Assembly: GCA_015039315.1 (NCBI GenBank)
Contig: WIDE01000004.1
Coordinates: forward strand, 735,815 to 799,814
Source of the DNA: Clavulina sp. PMI_390
Taxonomy: Eukaryota; Basidiomycota; Agaricomycetes; Cantharellales; Hydnaceae
DNA: 64,000 bases
Reading direction: 5' to 3'
Of this stretch, positions 36,263 to 47,319 are shown in pieces. Under the pieces are notes generated by a model, which had not been told where the DNA came from, made no database searches, and worked only from the letters and a program-made list of their open reading frames with translations. A program made the translations under genes and the position numbers. The number at the start of each line of letters is the position of its first letter. The first letter of the stretch is position 1.

Positions 36263-36610
36263 CTGAAATTCTGAAAGGAAGGGAGCGTTACAGTCACGCG
36301 GTTTCGCGATTGCCTTGTTCGTCTATGCGGCACTTTGGCATTTGTCCATTGTCTAAGCCGGACACCTCACTTGCTGGCTAGCACCCCAGGTGCAATCGAC
36401 GCGTTATCCCGTGACGGGTTATCCTATCAGCTCGCGATAGCCACCAAGAAACATTGTCAGTGGCTCAAGAACCTCACATCATTCTTGAAATAGACAAATA
36501 GTATTGAAAACTAACTCAGTCGGATCTTACGGACCAATTTCATACATGATCAAAAATCGACCCCGTAATAGAGGGCCGAAAGAGCTCGTGAGGTGCAAGA
36601 GTCACCCCAA
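34826..36610. repeat. Tandem segmental duplication, unit A
   Basis: The unit comprises gene A plus about 350 bases upstream. It is diverged from but collinear with unit B (about 37048-38880), in the same orientation. Similarity continues through introns' positions and into non-coding flank. The outer border is approximate. Confidence 0.75.
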
Positions 36611-37047
36611 GCTTACCGTCAACGACCCTCGTCCAACCCAGGCTCGATGATGGCCCCTACTGTCCCTATCACACTCTCTCATATACCGTTCAGTCCCGAA
36701 GGCCGTATCTCTGAGTATTTTGGCCCCCAGCGAGTGGTAGCACAGAAGCAGGTAGCTGGAGAATAACAAATGTTGGATCACGAGCAAGATTGACTCAAGG
36801 ACAACGAGAAAAATTGTGGGGAAGCATATAATATGGAAGGGGTGGAAAGCCTATGTGAGGATATCCGAAGAGAAAATTAGAAGGAAGCAAAAGAACTAAG
36901 GGACATGGAACCTTTCCCACGTTGCCAATAATGATATCCCAGATAACTACACATCCTTTGGTCAATTATACATCATCGTGATGTAGGCTATAGATCGTTG
37001 AGATGCGCAGAAGCAAATGTCAGTCCAACCAAACTGAACGAAACCCA
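36263..37047. other. Spacer between duplicated genes A and B
   Basis: Positions 36263 to about 36610 belong to the duplicated unit: they resemble the region upstream of copy B (for example CCCGTGACGG, CTTACGGA, GAGGGCCG blocks). The remainder is AT-rich with no supported gene. Confidence 0.55.
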
Positions 37048-38505
37048 TTACTCTATCCCGTCATTGGAATCCCAGTCACTCCCCGGCTCATCTGAGTCGA
37101 TTTCATCCACCCCAAAGTTGCTCTCTGAACTGGATTCCGAGGCATCCCGCATTGTGGAATCTTCTCCACCTTGATGGTCTTGCATGCTACCATTATCTTG
37201 CACTGTTGCCGACTTGCGGGAATCGCGACGCGCCTTCTCAAGGTCCCTCTCAGTAGGATCCACCGCAGACCAGTCTGTCTCGGTATCGATCTCCTCCGCG
37301 GTATCGTCTCCAATATGACCCATAAGCTGGTTGGTGTCGTCATCCTCATCATTATCTGACTCTGAGCTCTCATACCCGTTGTAGTACCCAAGTGGGCTCA
37401 ATGGAGGGGTTTGTGTGGTCCCACTCTACAAACCGTCCACGCATCGAAGATTTCCAAGCATTTCGCCTTGGTCAGAGTCAAAAGGAGAAGAAGTTGGTGG
37501 ACTGCGCACCGTGTTGTGAGAGTCATCACCTACGAGACTGTTCTCAGGTGCCTTAGGGCGAGTGACCCAGCTGCTATCCCCATCTTTCACTGTCTCCCAC
37601 TGGTGCGTGGACCATCGAAGGATCTCATCGAGCAGTTCTTCAATGAACATGCTGCCGTCGAGGTCATCATGGTTGCGAACGATATGGCGGCCTAGTGCAA
37701 TCTTCCATGTATCTCCCTCGGCCATGACCTCAGTAGAATACATATCGAAGAGATCCTGATCGGCCCAAGCAACTATGAAAAGGCATTAAGCTAAGTTAAC
37801 AAGTACAAGGGGTGGCTGAGCTTCAAGTTGACGAAAATGTTTACGCACATATACCACTTTGCTCCTCGAAATGTAATTGGAACTGTAGGATCATCTCGCG
37901 AGAGGCGCCACGCCCAATGAGCTGGGAATATTGTTCAGAGGAGACATCGAATGGTCTGTGTTCTTCTGACATATCAACAGCGTCTTGAAAGATTGGGGTA
38001 TCACCTCTTGGAGCCATCTGCCTGTCGGAGATCTGGTTCTCGTCCTCCGTGCTCATGGAGCCATAATGACGGAATAGCTCAACTTCATCATAATCCGGGT
38101 CTTCCTACGTAATTTTGAATGTCATGAGCACATCCTATCGAACATATAGATGAATTAATGATTGTTTACCGCGTGCTCCTGAGAGCAGGGACTATTCTGG
38201 CAGAGCCAATCGTAAACCTCAAATCCACATTCCACACAGCGATAGCATCCATCCCCTGGATCATAGAAGGGAACTGGGAGTCCGTCCGATTCGGAGTCTT
38301 CGGTGTCGGTCGATGTATCATCGGCCTGGGAGGCTTGCAGTTCCTTTATCGTAGCCTCCAGTTGCGCGTTTTTCTCCCGCAGGGACGCGATTTTCTGCGA
38401 GGAAGATAGATGAGCGCTCATACCGTCGACATATGGGGTACTACGCACCTCCCGGGCCCTCTTCAACTTATTTCTCAGCACGCGAATGTCCGTTTCTGAG
38501 CTCAT
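37048..38505 (-). CDS. Cys-rich coiled-coil protein, copy B (in-frame TAG or extra intron)
   Basis: Paralogue of copy A. Exons: 38449-38505, 38170-38394 and 37849-38104, the same 57, 225 and 256 nt as copy A, then 37048-37772. The cysteine motif is kept (DGCYRCVECGFEVYDWLCQ; the extra Cys80 of copy A is Tyr here), as are IGRGASREMILQFQL and FAWADQDLFDMYSTEVMAEG. A TAG at 37426-37428 interrupts the last exon in frame, yet the frame downstream stays conserved to the shared end DEPGSDWDSNDGIE. A GTAGGT donor at 37533 and the TAG as acceptor would define an intron of exactly 108 nt (37426-37533), giving 384 residues. Without splicing the protein would stop at 294 residues, losing the acidic tail. 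Confidence 0.72.
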
Positions 38506-38880
38506 CTGCCACTGGAGGGAGTTTGGTGCAAAGGTAACGCGCGCGTGACCGTACCGTCACGTGAATCGTGCTGCCACAAACAACCCGTATATCGCGCTTT
38601 GACGTCTGGTCTGTCGCTCGAACTGTACACCTGGTTGCTCGCTGCCGCCCTAAGCCTCAGTGAAAGGTTTCCCCGTGACGGAATGTCCTCTAAGCTCGTG
38701 ATAGTCTCGCAGGAAAGAATGGCTCAAGATCTTGACAAGAACTGCCCATTAGCAGAAATGGATAAAACCATTAACCACTGATTCTGTCGGGTCTTACGGA
38801 TCAACTTTATAGACGCTCAAACCTCGACCTCGCAATGCAGGGCCGTCAGAGCTCATGACGCCCAAGGGTCATCTAGCCTT
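37048..38880. repeat. Tandem segmental duplication, unit B
   Basis: The unit comprises gene B plus about 375 bases upstream. Blocks shared with unit A outside the coding part include CCCGTGACGG, AAGCTCG-GATAG, GTCTTACGGATCAA and GGGCCG-AGAGCTC. The border near 38880 is where the alignment by eye fades. Confidence 0.75.
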
Positions 38881-40140
38881 CATCTCAGCAAGAACGGGCT
38901 GTCGCGGCCGAGATACGGAGATGGCCAAGTCGCTAGTTGCGACGGTGAGTTCATAGAAACTTCATGAAGACAACGACAACTAGCCCCTTACTCAACGCAA
39001 TACCCCATCGAAACCACTTCACAGCTGTGGGGATCCAACACATACACGCGCTGCGACGCCCACCCCCCTTTGTCCCTACCCGGCGGTTCTTACGAGGGCC
39101 TTCGATGCCAGCTGCGCAATCCAGGTGTATTGTGATTTAGACGAGCACCCTGACTCACCATCCTCATGAAATCGTCTTGTAATTGTGGCTTATGCGACCC
39201 TGATCTTTCCGATTGACTTGTACCCCTCTTGATTGGCCTTATCTCAACTGGCAAAAATGTTCACTTGTTCTCAATTACCAGTCCAGCCGCTTTCAAATGG
39301 TTTATTATTTTTCTAGCATACAAATGGGACTACATTGGGTGTGAAGCACAGAGGTAAGCTTTGCGCCTACCAGTTCACCGTTTCCGCTATTTTCGGAGTG
39401 TATTGACCGCCCCCTACACCTCGTTAGTTTGAAGGGCTTCGATTGGGAAACTATGGTTGATACCATCTTTTCCGTGGTCTCGAATGTCCCAGGTTGCTGC
39501 AGTCAGAAACTCTTGGCATTTCCATTGCGGCCTGTGAGTTGGTCCATGACCCGAGTTAGAATATGATGTTTGATATTGTGGCAGATACCTTACAGGGTCA
39601 CGAAGTGAATTTGCGCGCATTTTTGCATCCCGATCGGTTTCCAGTGTGTCGGGAGTGGGAAGATTGGCTGGCGCACAAGCCTCTACAACTTGTGTTTGAA
39701 TGTCTGACATCCGTCTTAGAAGTGAATAGAGGCACCCTTGGAAACGCCGCCACATCGAGAAAGGTCACTGCCTCTGCTGGCGACCTTGCCTTCAAGGAGG
39801 ATGGAGTTGCGTTCTGGAAAGGTCAGAGAGTTGAAGATAGACCCCATGTGATTTGCTGAGCGCCCCTTTCATAGCTTGGGTTCGCTACAACTGATCGACG
39901 TTTTAGCCTCGCCTGAATGCCGCGCTTCATTCATTTTGGCGCCATTAACTGCATGTATATAATGAGTGGCCGCCAAATAAGCAGTTGCATTAGAAGTGGT
40001 GAATTTTCTTCAAAACCTTCCTTGAGGTAATCCAACACCCAACAATTATCGGATGCTCCTGTCTAAAGCTAAACATGCAGTGTCAAAACGCATCATGATT
40101 CATCTTCGCTCGGAGCACGATCCATCACAAGTACGATGAT

Positions 40141-40157
40141 GTCGGATTCCTGCCGAC
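40141..40157. promoter_or_regulatory. CGG-N7-CCG inverted repeat upstream of ICS gene
   Basis: Perfect 5-bp inverted arms (GTCGG/CCGAC) around 7 bases, 95 bases ahead of the ICS start codon and 8 bases before the TATA box. Inverted CGG triplets are the classic site type of fungal Zn(II)2Cys6 activator dimers, which often control secondary-metabolism genes. No regulator gene is in the window, so binding is inferred. Confidence 0.45.
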
Positions 40158-40164
40158 AACGAGC

Positions 40165-40171
40165 TATAAAT
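40165..40171 (+). promoter_or_regulatory. TATA box of the ICS-dioxygenase gene
   Basis: TATAAAT, 81 bases before the ATG at 40252, at a typical distance for a fungal inducible promoter. Few other genes in this window show so clear a TATA box. Confidence 0.6.
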
Positions 40172-40251
40172 CCACAACTCCGACGAGAGAGCGAGCCCAT
40201 CCAGCCATTCCACTCCAAACGCTAGGACCCACTCATCTCCAAGTCTTCAGC

Positions 40252-42692
40252 ATGTCCTTTGTGTACGATCATGACAAGGAGGCCACCCCCTCCGCAGCCC
40301 TTGTTCACTCAAGACTCATCACCCCGTCTCTTCCACCCCCCCGCGAACCTCGTGCAGTTGTGGATCAACTTGTCGATATCGTTTCCTCGTACCTCCTGAC
40401 TTCTGGCCCCAAAGACCAGTTTGTCACTGTTGGCCGTAATCTCCTCCAGAACCAAGTGGAACGCTACGTCGCGAATGGCGACCGCCTTGAACTGTGTGTC
40501 CATGGTGTACGATTTCTCCAGATTCTTGCTTGACCTACCGTCCCTTCAACAGCGTTCTTCCTGCATTTCCGTTCAAGTCACCGAGTCACCAAAAGGTCCT
40601 TGGAACTCTCCCAGATCTGGCAGAGGAAATCTTCCTCCGAAGGTACGCTCACAATAACCTCTAATTATAAGCTCAATTTCATGGTTCCTCACAAATACAA
40701 CAGGCTCGAAGATTTGTGTCAATCAGTATGCGACGTTTACCCTCCTGGCGCTCGACTCACGATTGTTTCGGATGGAATAGTGTACAGCAGTGAGTGTTGT
40801 AACTCTGGTTCATGCCACACAAGCTAATCACAGCGTCAGAACTACTCGGAGTCACCGATGCTACCGCTTATCAATATAATAGCGCGCTGAGAGCACTAAC
40901 CAGGGACCTTGGCCTCACTCATCTTACATTCGCACGAGTTCGCGACCTCCTGCAAAGCAGCAAAGGACCTCAAACTGACCAAGCTGAACAGCTGAGTGAA
41001 GAAGAGTACTGTGCCCTAGCAACAGTGACGCGGGAGGAATTTCTCGAGAGCAACGCCTCTCTCAAGCAGTTCGATGTGGACGACTTGATAGCTTCTGATG
41101 AGGGCACACTACGGACATACCGTGGATACTTGCGTTTCCTCAAGCTTGATCTTCAGAATTCTACCCTCTGCCCAGGTGGGAAAGTTATCGGGGAACTCTC
41201 TCGACGCCAGCGGGATAGGAGTCTCGGCCTCATTGCAAAGGAGATGATCAAGAATGGAGCAGTGAGTGTGACGGACGAGGCACGGCTTAATTTTGCATCT
41301 TACTCTATCTTGCCCCAACTAGCGTTTCTCATCTCTAGTTGAGAGAGCTTTCCCAAACGCAATCCGCTTAAGCATCCATCCGCACACCAACGCTGGGCCA
41401 AAGTTTGCGATGAAGATATTTCAAAATGTAGAGCTGTCTTGCACTCCTGTGAGTCCCAATAACACACTTGCATTTCAAGGGCTACGGACTTATTACCCTA
41501 CCCCACCAGTGGCATAATACAGCTATAATGGCAAGAAATGGTTCCCTGATGATCCAGCACAACAGCACTGTCGATCGCACCACCCATGAACTCGTGGCAA
41601 GGTATGGTCGCCCATACTACTGGCGAGAAATAGATCCTGCCATGAACTGGGGCGGCAGCGTCACATTTGAGCCGCTCTTCCCATTTGGGCTCCTCGTGCG
41701 TCCTACCAATGGCACGAAGGTGTCATGGTCTGATGTTCCGATGGAGAAAATGCGAGACCTTGCTAGCCGTTGGTCCTTGATCCTGGCCCGAGGGTTCTTA
41801 CCCTCGGATAAGGATGAGTATCGGGCCGCGGCTAGCCAGTTGGGGACTATTATGTGAGTGTGGTCCCATCAAATGTGGGAATTCTTGCACCTGAACTAAA
41901 TAATCAACAGGCCTTGGGTGTGGGGAGATATACTTGAAGTCAAAGAGAACCCTAGTCTGGATATGAATAACAGTATGTTGGCCCGCAATGCATCATACCT
42001 GGATTTTTACTGATGTATTGGTCTTTTATAGCCACGTCCCGCGAGGCGATGCCTATGCATTACGATGGGGTTTTCAAGCTCAAGACTCTCCCTAATGGAG
42101 AACTGAAGGACGACCCCCCACAGTTCCAAATGTTCCAGTGCCGCAAGGCCCCATCTTCTGGATCCGGCGACATCGACCTTGGGGGACGCACCCTTTTCGC
42201 AAACACGGCGCTCATCCATCGTTATGTGTTTGAAACAGGAGCCTCGCCATATACACTTGATGTCACAACCCGCAAGTGGACTGTTTTCACTCCACTCAAT
42301 GAGAGCTTCGGAGGAGTACATCTAGAGCTTCCTCTAGTGGAGACGAATCCACTAAGTGGGAGGAAGGCGGTTCGGTGGCACGAGCCTTGGTGAGTACAGC
42401 ACGCTGGACAAGTCACCCAGAACCAGATCTCTGAAGATGGCTTTCCCCCGTCTCAAGGCCGCAAGATATCACTAAGTACAAACCAACACGCTGCGAAATC
42501 GTAGGCCTCGATGAGGCCAAGTCACGGAAGGTGTCTGACCACATCACCTCGCTGCTGTACAACCGTAGTTTCACTTATTCACATAGTTGGGAGGCGGGTG
42601 ATTACCTCATTGCTGATAACATGGAGCTGATGCACACTAGAACCGCCTTCTATCCATGCGACCGCGAATTGTGGCGAATCCACATCAACTAG
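40252..42692 (+). CDS. Isocyanide synthase-dioxygenase fusion (DIT1/PvcA + PvcB/TauD)
   Basis: Nine exons: 40252-40493, 40553-40642, 40704-40789, 40834-41261, 41323-41448, 41510-41853, 41911-41972, 42032-42389 and 42458-42692 (1971 nt, 656 residues, every junction in phase). Residues about 30-330 are a DIT1/PvcA isocyanide synthase: LVLPAFPFKSPSHQKVLG (81-98), LTIVSDGIVYS (129-139), FPNAIRLSIHPHTN (292-305) and CTPWHNTA (322-329). Known members convert an amino acid's amine to an isocyanide using ribulose-5-phosphate. Residues about 395-656 are an Fe(II)/2-oxoglutarate oxygenase with iron ligands H469 and D471 (MHYDG) and H638 (DNMELMHTRTAF), plus R648/R652 for the co-substrate. Bacterial PvcB/IsnB partners oxidise the PvcA/IsnA product, so the fusion should run two steps. 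The substrate cannot be told from sequence. No P450, transporter or NRPS gene lies nearby, so the gene appears solitary in this window. Confidence 0.92.
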
Positions 42693-43027
42693 CGGCTCGG
42701 ATAAGCATATTTCATTGACATCTTTAGCATAGAATACTGCAAAGTTTATTGCGTTATCGATCAATTGACAGCTTCTAGTACTTTACGGGTAACACATCTA
42801 GACGGGCCATACTATCATAGTCCTAGTCTTCATAATCTAATTCTCGCAAACATCAGCAGACTCTGGGGCAGGAATATTTGAATTGGTGTCTGGTTGACGA
42901 CACTGGTCAATGACAGGCTGTAAACACTGAGGAATCTTTTTATTAATAGGACCTTCGTCGAGTAGACGTAAAGGTATGGAGATGTGGTAGCTGGTCTACA
43001 TGAATACAAGGAGTAGGAGCCGATTGG
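42693..43027. other. Convergent intergenic region ICS / ILS1
   Basis: 335 bases of 3' flanks. Nothing else seen. Confidence 0.5.
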
Positions 43028-46000
43028 TCATGCACGGACTAAGGAAAGCTTGAACTTGGTGTCGCCGATTTCCTGCTCTTCTTCGATGAATGGCTGAGCG
43101 CTTGCCGCTTTGGTTTCAATTTTCATCGGAACGCTTCTTGTAGTCTTTGCAATGACCTCCGAGTGACTCTGAATAACAGCCTCGAGCGCATCAGTCATGC
43201 CTGACTCGAAGCTGTAGAAGGCATCCACGTTGTCTGTTGCCTGAAGCCCGGCCTTCTTTCGCAACCGCTGGATACGGTTGATGAGCTCCCGAGCGACACC
43301 TTCCGACTCCAATTCGGGATGCATCTGGATATCAAGAACTACCACGACATCATTGTCGGTTGCGGTGGCGTGCGAGCCATCAGCCGGGAGATCGACATAT
43401 CGTAAAACGGAAATGTCGCCAGTGACCAGCTCGATGCCATCCACAAGCAGCTTGCCAGTTGTGACGAACCCCTTGACATCCTCGGAGGATACGTCAGGGA
43501 GTGCCTTCTTCACCCGTCCCATGTCCTTCCGTAACTTCTTGCCCAGAACAGCCCAATCAGCAGCGGCACGATATTTGACTCCAGTCTTTTGCTCGTCCGT
43601 AGTGAATACGATGTCACGAACGTTCAGCTCGGATAGGAGATACGACTGGAGAGGTTGGATATCATCGTGGTACGATTGTTCAGGATGGAATACCACGAGC
43701 TCCTTGAGTGGGGTCTGTAGACGGGTGGCACCTTGTTAGAGCCTGCGGACTGGAGCTTGATACAGATTTCAGCAGTACCTTCAGTGAGATCGTATGTTTT
43801 TCCCTGAGCGTACGTCCCAATTCAATCACGCTCTGCATACGGCCGACTTTCCTTTCGATATCCTCATCGAAATAGTCTTCATTCACCGTGGGGAATGGCA
43901 AGAAGTGGATGGAGCGGGTGTCTTTGCCTAGGTCCAAACTAGCGGGGATGAATGGCCGCAGCCCTTGATACACGGTCTCGGTCATGAACGGAGTATAGGA
44001 AGACTAGCAAACGTTCTGAGGGGGACACTTTCATTGAGCTAGAAAAATTGACTTACCATAGTTCTTGTAAGAGTGAAGAGCGTCTCAAACAGGGTATTGA
44101 GTGCGGCCCTTGTGTCCTCTTTCCCATTCTCGCCCTTCAACCGCTTTCGGTTGAATCGAATGTACCAGTTGGTGATCTCGTCGATAAGTCCAAGCAACCT
44201 CCCAATAATAGTGTACAAGCGATATGCTTTGGACCAGATATGAGTATGTGTGGGATGAAAGGCAGAGCCAAATTGATACACACCTTCCATTTCCTGGCGT
44301 ACGAGTTTGATAAGTGATTGACATCTAGCCAAGATCCACCGATCCATAACGTTGTCCGAGCGCTGAGCATGAGCATCATAGATAAATGATTCTCCGTTGT
44401 CCTTCTCGTATAGCGCAACTTGACCCAGGAAGAACCGGAATGAGTTGAGCCAAGGGAGAAGAACACGCGATACAACATCGCGAACACCATCCTCGCGGAA
44501 CTTAAGCACCTCCGCGCGCACGACAGGAGAGTTGACGAGATACATTCTACACGAAGTGAAAATTTAATCGGAGTACTTCTCAGAACCAATGTATCCACGA
44601 ACCTCATGGCGTCAGCACCATATTGGTCGATGATAAGGGTGGGGTCAGGGTAGTTCTTCAAACTCTTACTCATTTTCTTGCCATCACTATCATGGGTGCC
44701 ATAAATACGAGGCCCGTTGTCCGAAAAAGAAAATATATCGACTCACGCGGCGAGAACAAGGCCAGAGACAATCAAGTTTTTCCACGGCGCGGTGTCGAAG
44801 AGGAGGGTAGCCACCACCAACATAGTGTAGAACCATCCACGAGTCTGATCAACACCTTCGGAGACGAAGTCCGCGGGGAATGTCGAGTGGAATGTGTCTT
44901 TATTCTCAAATGGATAATGCTTCTGACCATAGGGCATGCTATATGACATTTATTGGTGAGCTGAGAGTCTAGAAGGGACGAGGGTTAAAGATATTCACCT
45001 CCCAGATTCGAACCAACAATCGAAAACCTCCTCGATACGATGGAGTTTGCCCTTGCCTTGCTTCGAAGGGATCGTGATGTGATCGACGGATTCCCGATGA
45101 AGGTCCTTGATGCCAGTCACTCCAGACAACTCTTCAAGTTGTGCGATGGAGCTGATACATACCATCTGGATCACCCGTTAAGAAATGGGGATAGGAGAAT
45201 AAAATCCGATAGCATACCTCCTCGTAGTCGTCGCTGACCCATAGCGGGATGGGGGTTCCCCAGTATCGATTACGCGAGATATTCCAATCGCGAGCATTAG
45301 CCAACCAATTCCCAAACCTATTGTCACCGATGGCTTGGGGAACCCTATTGTTTGAGCGGGTGAGATGAGATAGTCAATAGTATGGACGATGAACAAACCA
45401 TCTTGTCTCTTGGTTATTTGCAATGAGCTTATCAATAGCGCTGGTGACGCGGACAAACCAAACAGGGATAGCACGGTAGATCAGAGGAGTTTTTGACCGC
45501 CAACAGAAGGGATACTGATGGGTGATGGTAGCTTGAACAATGAGGCGTCCTCGTTGCTTGAGAACTTTCATGATCTCCTTGTCTGCAGCCTATCGCACAA
45601 AGTAAGAAGATATTTGATATAACGGGGGCGAAGGAGGATCATACCTTCACGTATTGTCCCACAAAGTCGGGAACCTCTTTCGTGAAGCACCCAACGTCAT
45701 CAATAGGACAAGGAGGCATCTCATCGGCCTTGACAATTCCATTCTCTAGAGCAATGCGGTGATCGTCATCACCGAAAGCTGGAGCCTGATGGACGATACC
45801 AGTACCGCTCTCGCTGGTAACGTATTTATCGTTCAAGACGCGGAAAGCGCGATCCTCATACTATGATAACCAAGTATGAGCACAATAGGGCAGACAAATT
45901 GACTGGGAGGACTGGACCTTATCGGTGAAATAGTCAAACATTGGCTGGTATCTCCATCCCTTCATCTCGCTGCCTTTGAATGTCGCGAGCTTCTTGAACT

Positions 46001-47044
46001 TCGCCTTTTTGGGATCCTTGTACAGAGTGCTGAGTAGGCCCTCAAAGAGAATGAAGTTCTGGTTCTTCTCCTCATCTTGAATCTTGATGTAGTTGAAATC
46101 GGGATGTACACAAAGTGCGAGGTTGCTAGGCAGAGTCCATGGCGTAGTTGTCCATGCAAGGAGGGAGGTTTTCGGGTCGTCAACCAGCGGGAATGAGACG
46201 GTGACTGCAGAATACAACATGAGTATCTTTTAGGATCTCAAGCATGGAGAGGCAGCGCACCTGCAGGGTCATTGACATCTCTGTAATCTGAACCTGCCTC
46301 GAAGTTGGACAGTGGAGTGGTACACCCCGTCGAGTATGGCATAACACGCAGGCCGCGATATACCAGCCCTTTATCAAACATCTCCCCAAACACCCACCAG
46401 ACCGACTCCATGAATGTTGGATTTAAGGTTTTGTAGTCGTCCTCAAAGTCGATCCATCGACCCACACGCTCGATGGTTTTCTTCCACTCAGAGGCATATC
46501 GCATCACGATGGCACGACACTCGGCATTATATGCTGGAATACCCATCGCCATCACATCATCCTTGCTCTTGATACCAAGGGTTTTGTCGATCTCGTGCTC
46601 TACTGGTAATCCATGCGTGTCCCAACCGAATCGTCGTTCCACGTAGAATCCGCATGAGCTCGCGTGCCGTGTTACTATGTCCTAGAATGCCGGTCACCAA
46701 AGCTGAAAATCGAGATCGGCGGAGAAAGCTCGAGGATATGCGCGTACTTTGATGGTTCCTGCTAGGATGTGGCCGTAGTGCGGCAGACCGGTGGCAAATG
46801 GAGGGCCATCGTAGAAAGAATATGGTGGATTTCCCTCGTTGAGCTTCAGGCTAGTTTTGAATGCGTCGATCTCTTTCCAGAAAGCAAGGACCTTCTCTTC
46901 AGCTTCTGGAAAGCTAAAGTGTGCAGAAACTGCGAGAAGGATCAGAGTCAAAAAGCGGAAGAAGGAAGACGCCCGTATGAGCACTCGATCGCGATCGATT
47001 CCATCTCAAGCTGGGCACTGACTATCGTGTGGTGGTAAGGCCAT
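43028..47044 (-). CDS. ILS1: Isoleucyl-tRNA synthetase, cytoplasmic
   Basis: Class I synthetase charging tRNA-Ile in the cytosol, about 1,080 residues in many exons. The start is at 47044; a short first exon (MALPPHD) joins by a GTCAGT donor to [20 protein letters not shown]. Catalytic motifs: [19 protein letters not shown] (HIGH-type) and [15 protein letters not shown] (KMSKS). The editing domain shows [19 protein letters not shown] and [14 protein letters not shown]. The tRNA-binding part includes [12 protein letters not shown] and [16 protein letters not shown]. The C-terminus includes [20 protein letters not shown] and ends FKLSLVRA. Absence of a mitochondrial presequence and the eukaryotic-type C-terminal extension point to the cytosolic enzyme. 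All motifs appear intact. Confidence 0.95.
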
Positions 47045-47319
47045 CTTGCCTTGTCAATGCTCTTGGAGCTCTTCTACTTGCAAGGTGTAGTGACTTGCAG
47101 AGGCAAGGAAGAAGTAATGAAGGTTGGAAGCAGAATTTACCCTGCTGGAGGTGACTCGAACACTTGGAATGGAATGGCTAGGTTCCCACGCAACTCGATC
47201 AAGTCATTTACGGATAACTAGGATACGCCAACTACCTCGTATTCACACCCAACTGCGCTGGAACTCGAATGATATAAGGATACCAGGATATTCTACTACT
47301 TGTACTCCACGCGCGGTAA

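Larger units (their letters stand above)
38506..40251. other. Gene-poor region upstream of the isocyanide synthase gene
   Basis: About 1.75 kb. The first 375 bases belong to duplication unit B. At 39414-39859 overlapping frames on both strands are open for 98-113 codons, but neither resembles a known family nor has splice support. The last 110 bases hold the ICS promoter. Confidence 0.45.

Noticed and set aside
39414..39859. Overlapping 98- and 113-codon open frames on opposite strands
   Set aside because: No family resemblance, no splice support and no codon-level sign of selection. Kept as unsupported sequence upstream of the ICS gene.
40494..40530. Short 26-nt or shifted intron at the first ICS junction
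   Set aside because: Only the 59-nt intron 40494-40552, with a CTTGAC branch-like site, yields the conserved LVLPAFPFKSP motif in frame.
47130..47210. tRNA-like T-loop (GTTCGAGTC on the minus strand)
   Set aside because: A T-arm of about four good pairs can be drawn, but the matching 5' acceptor strand and D-arm are absent within 90 bases.
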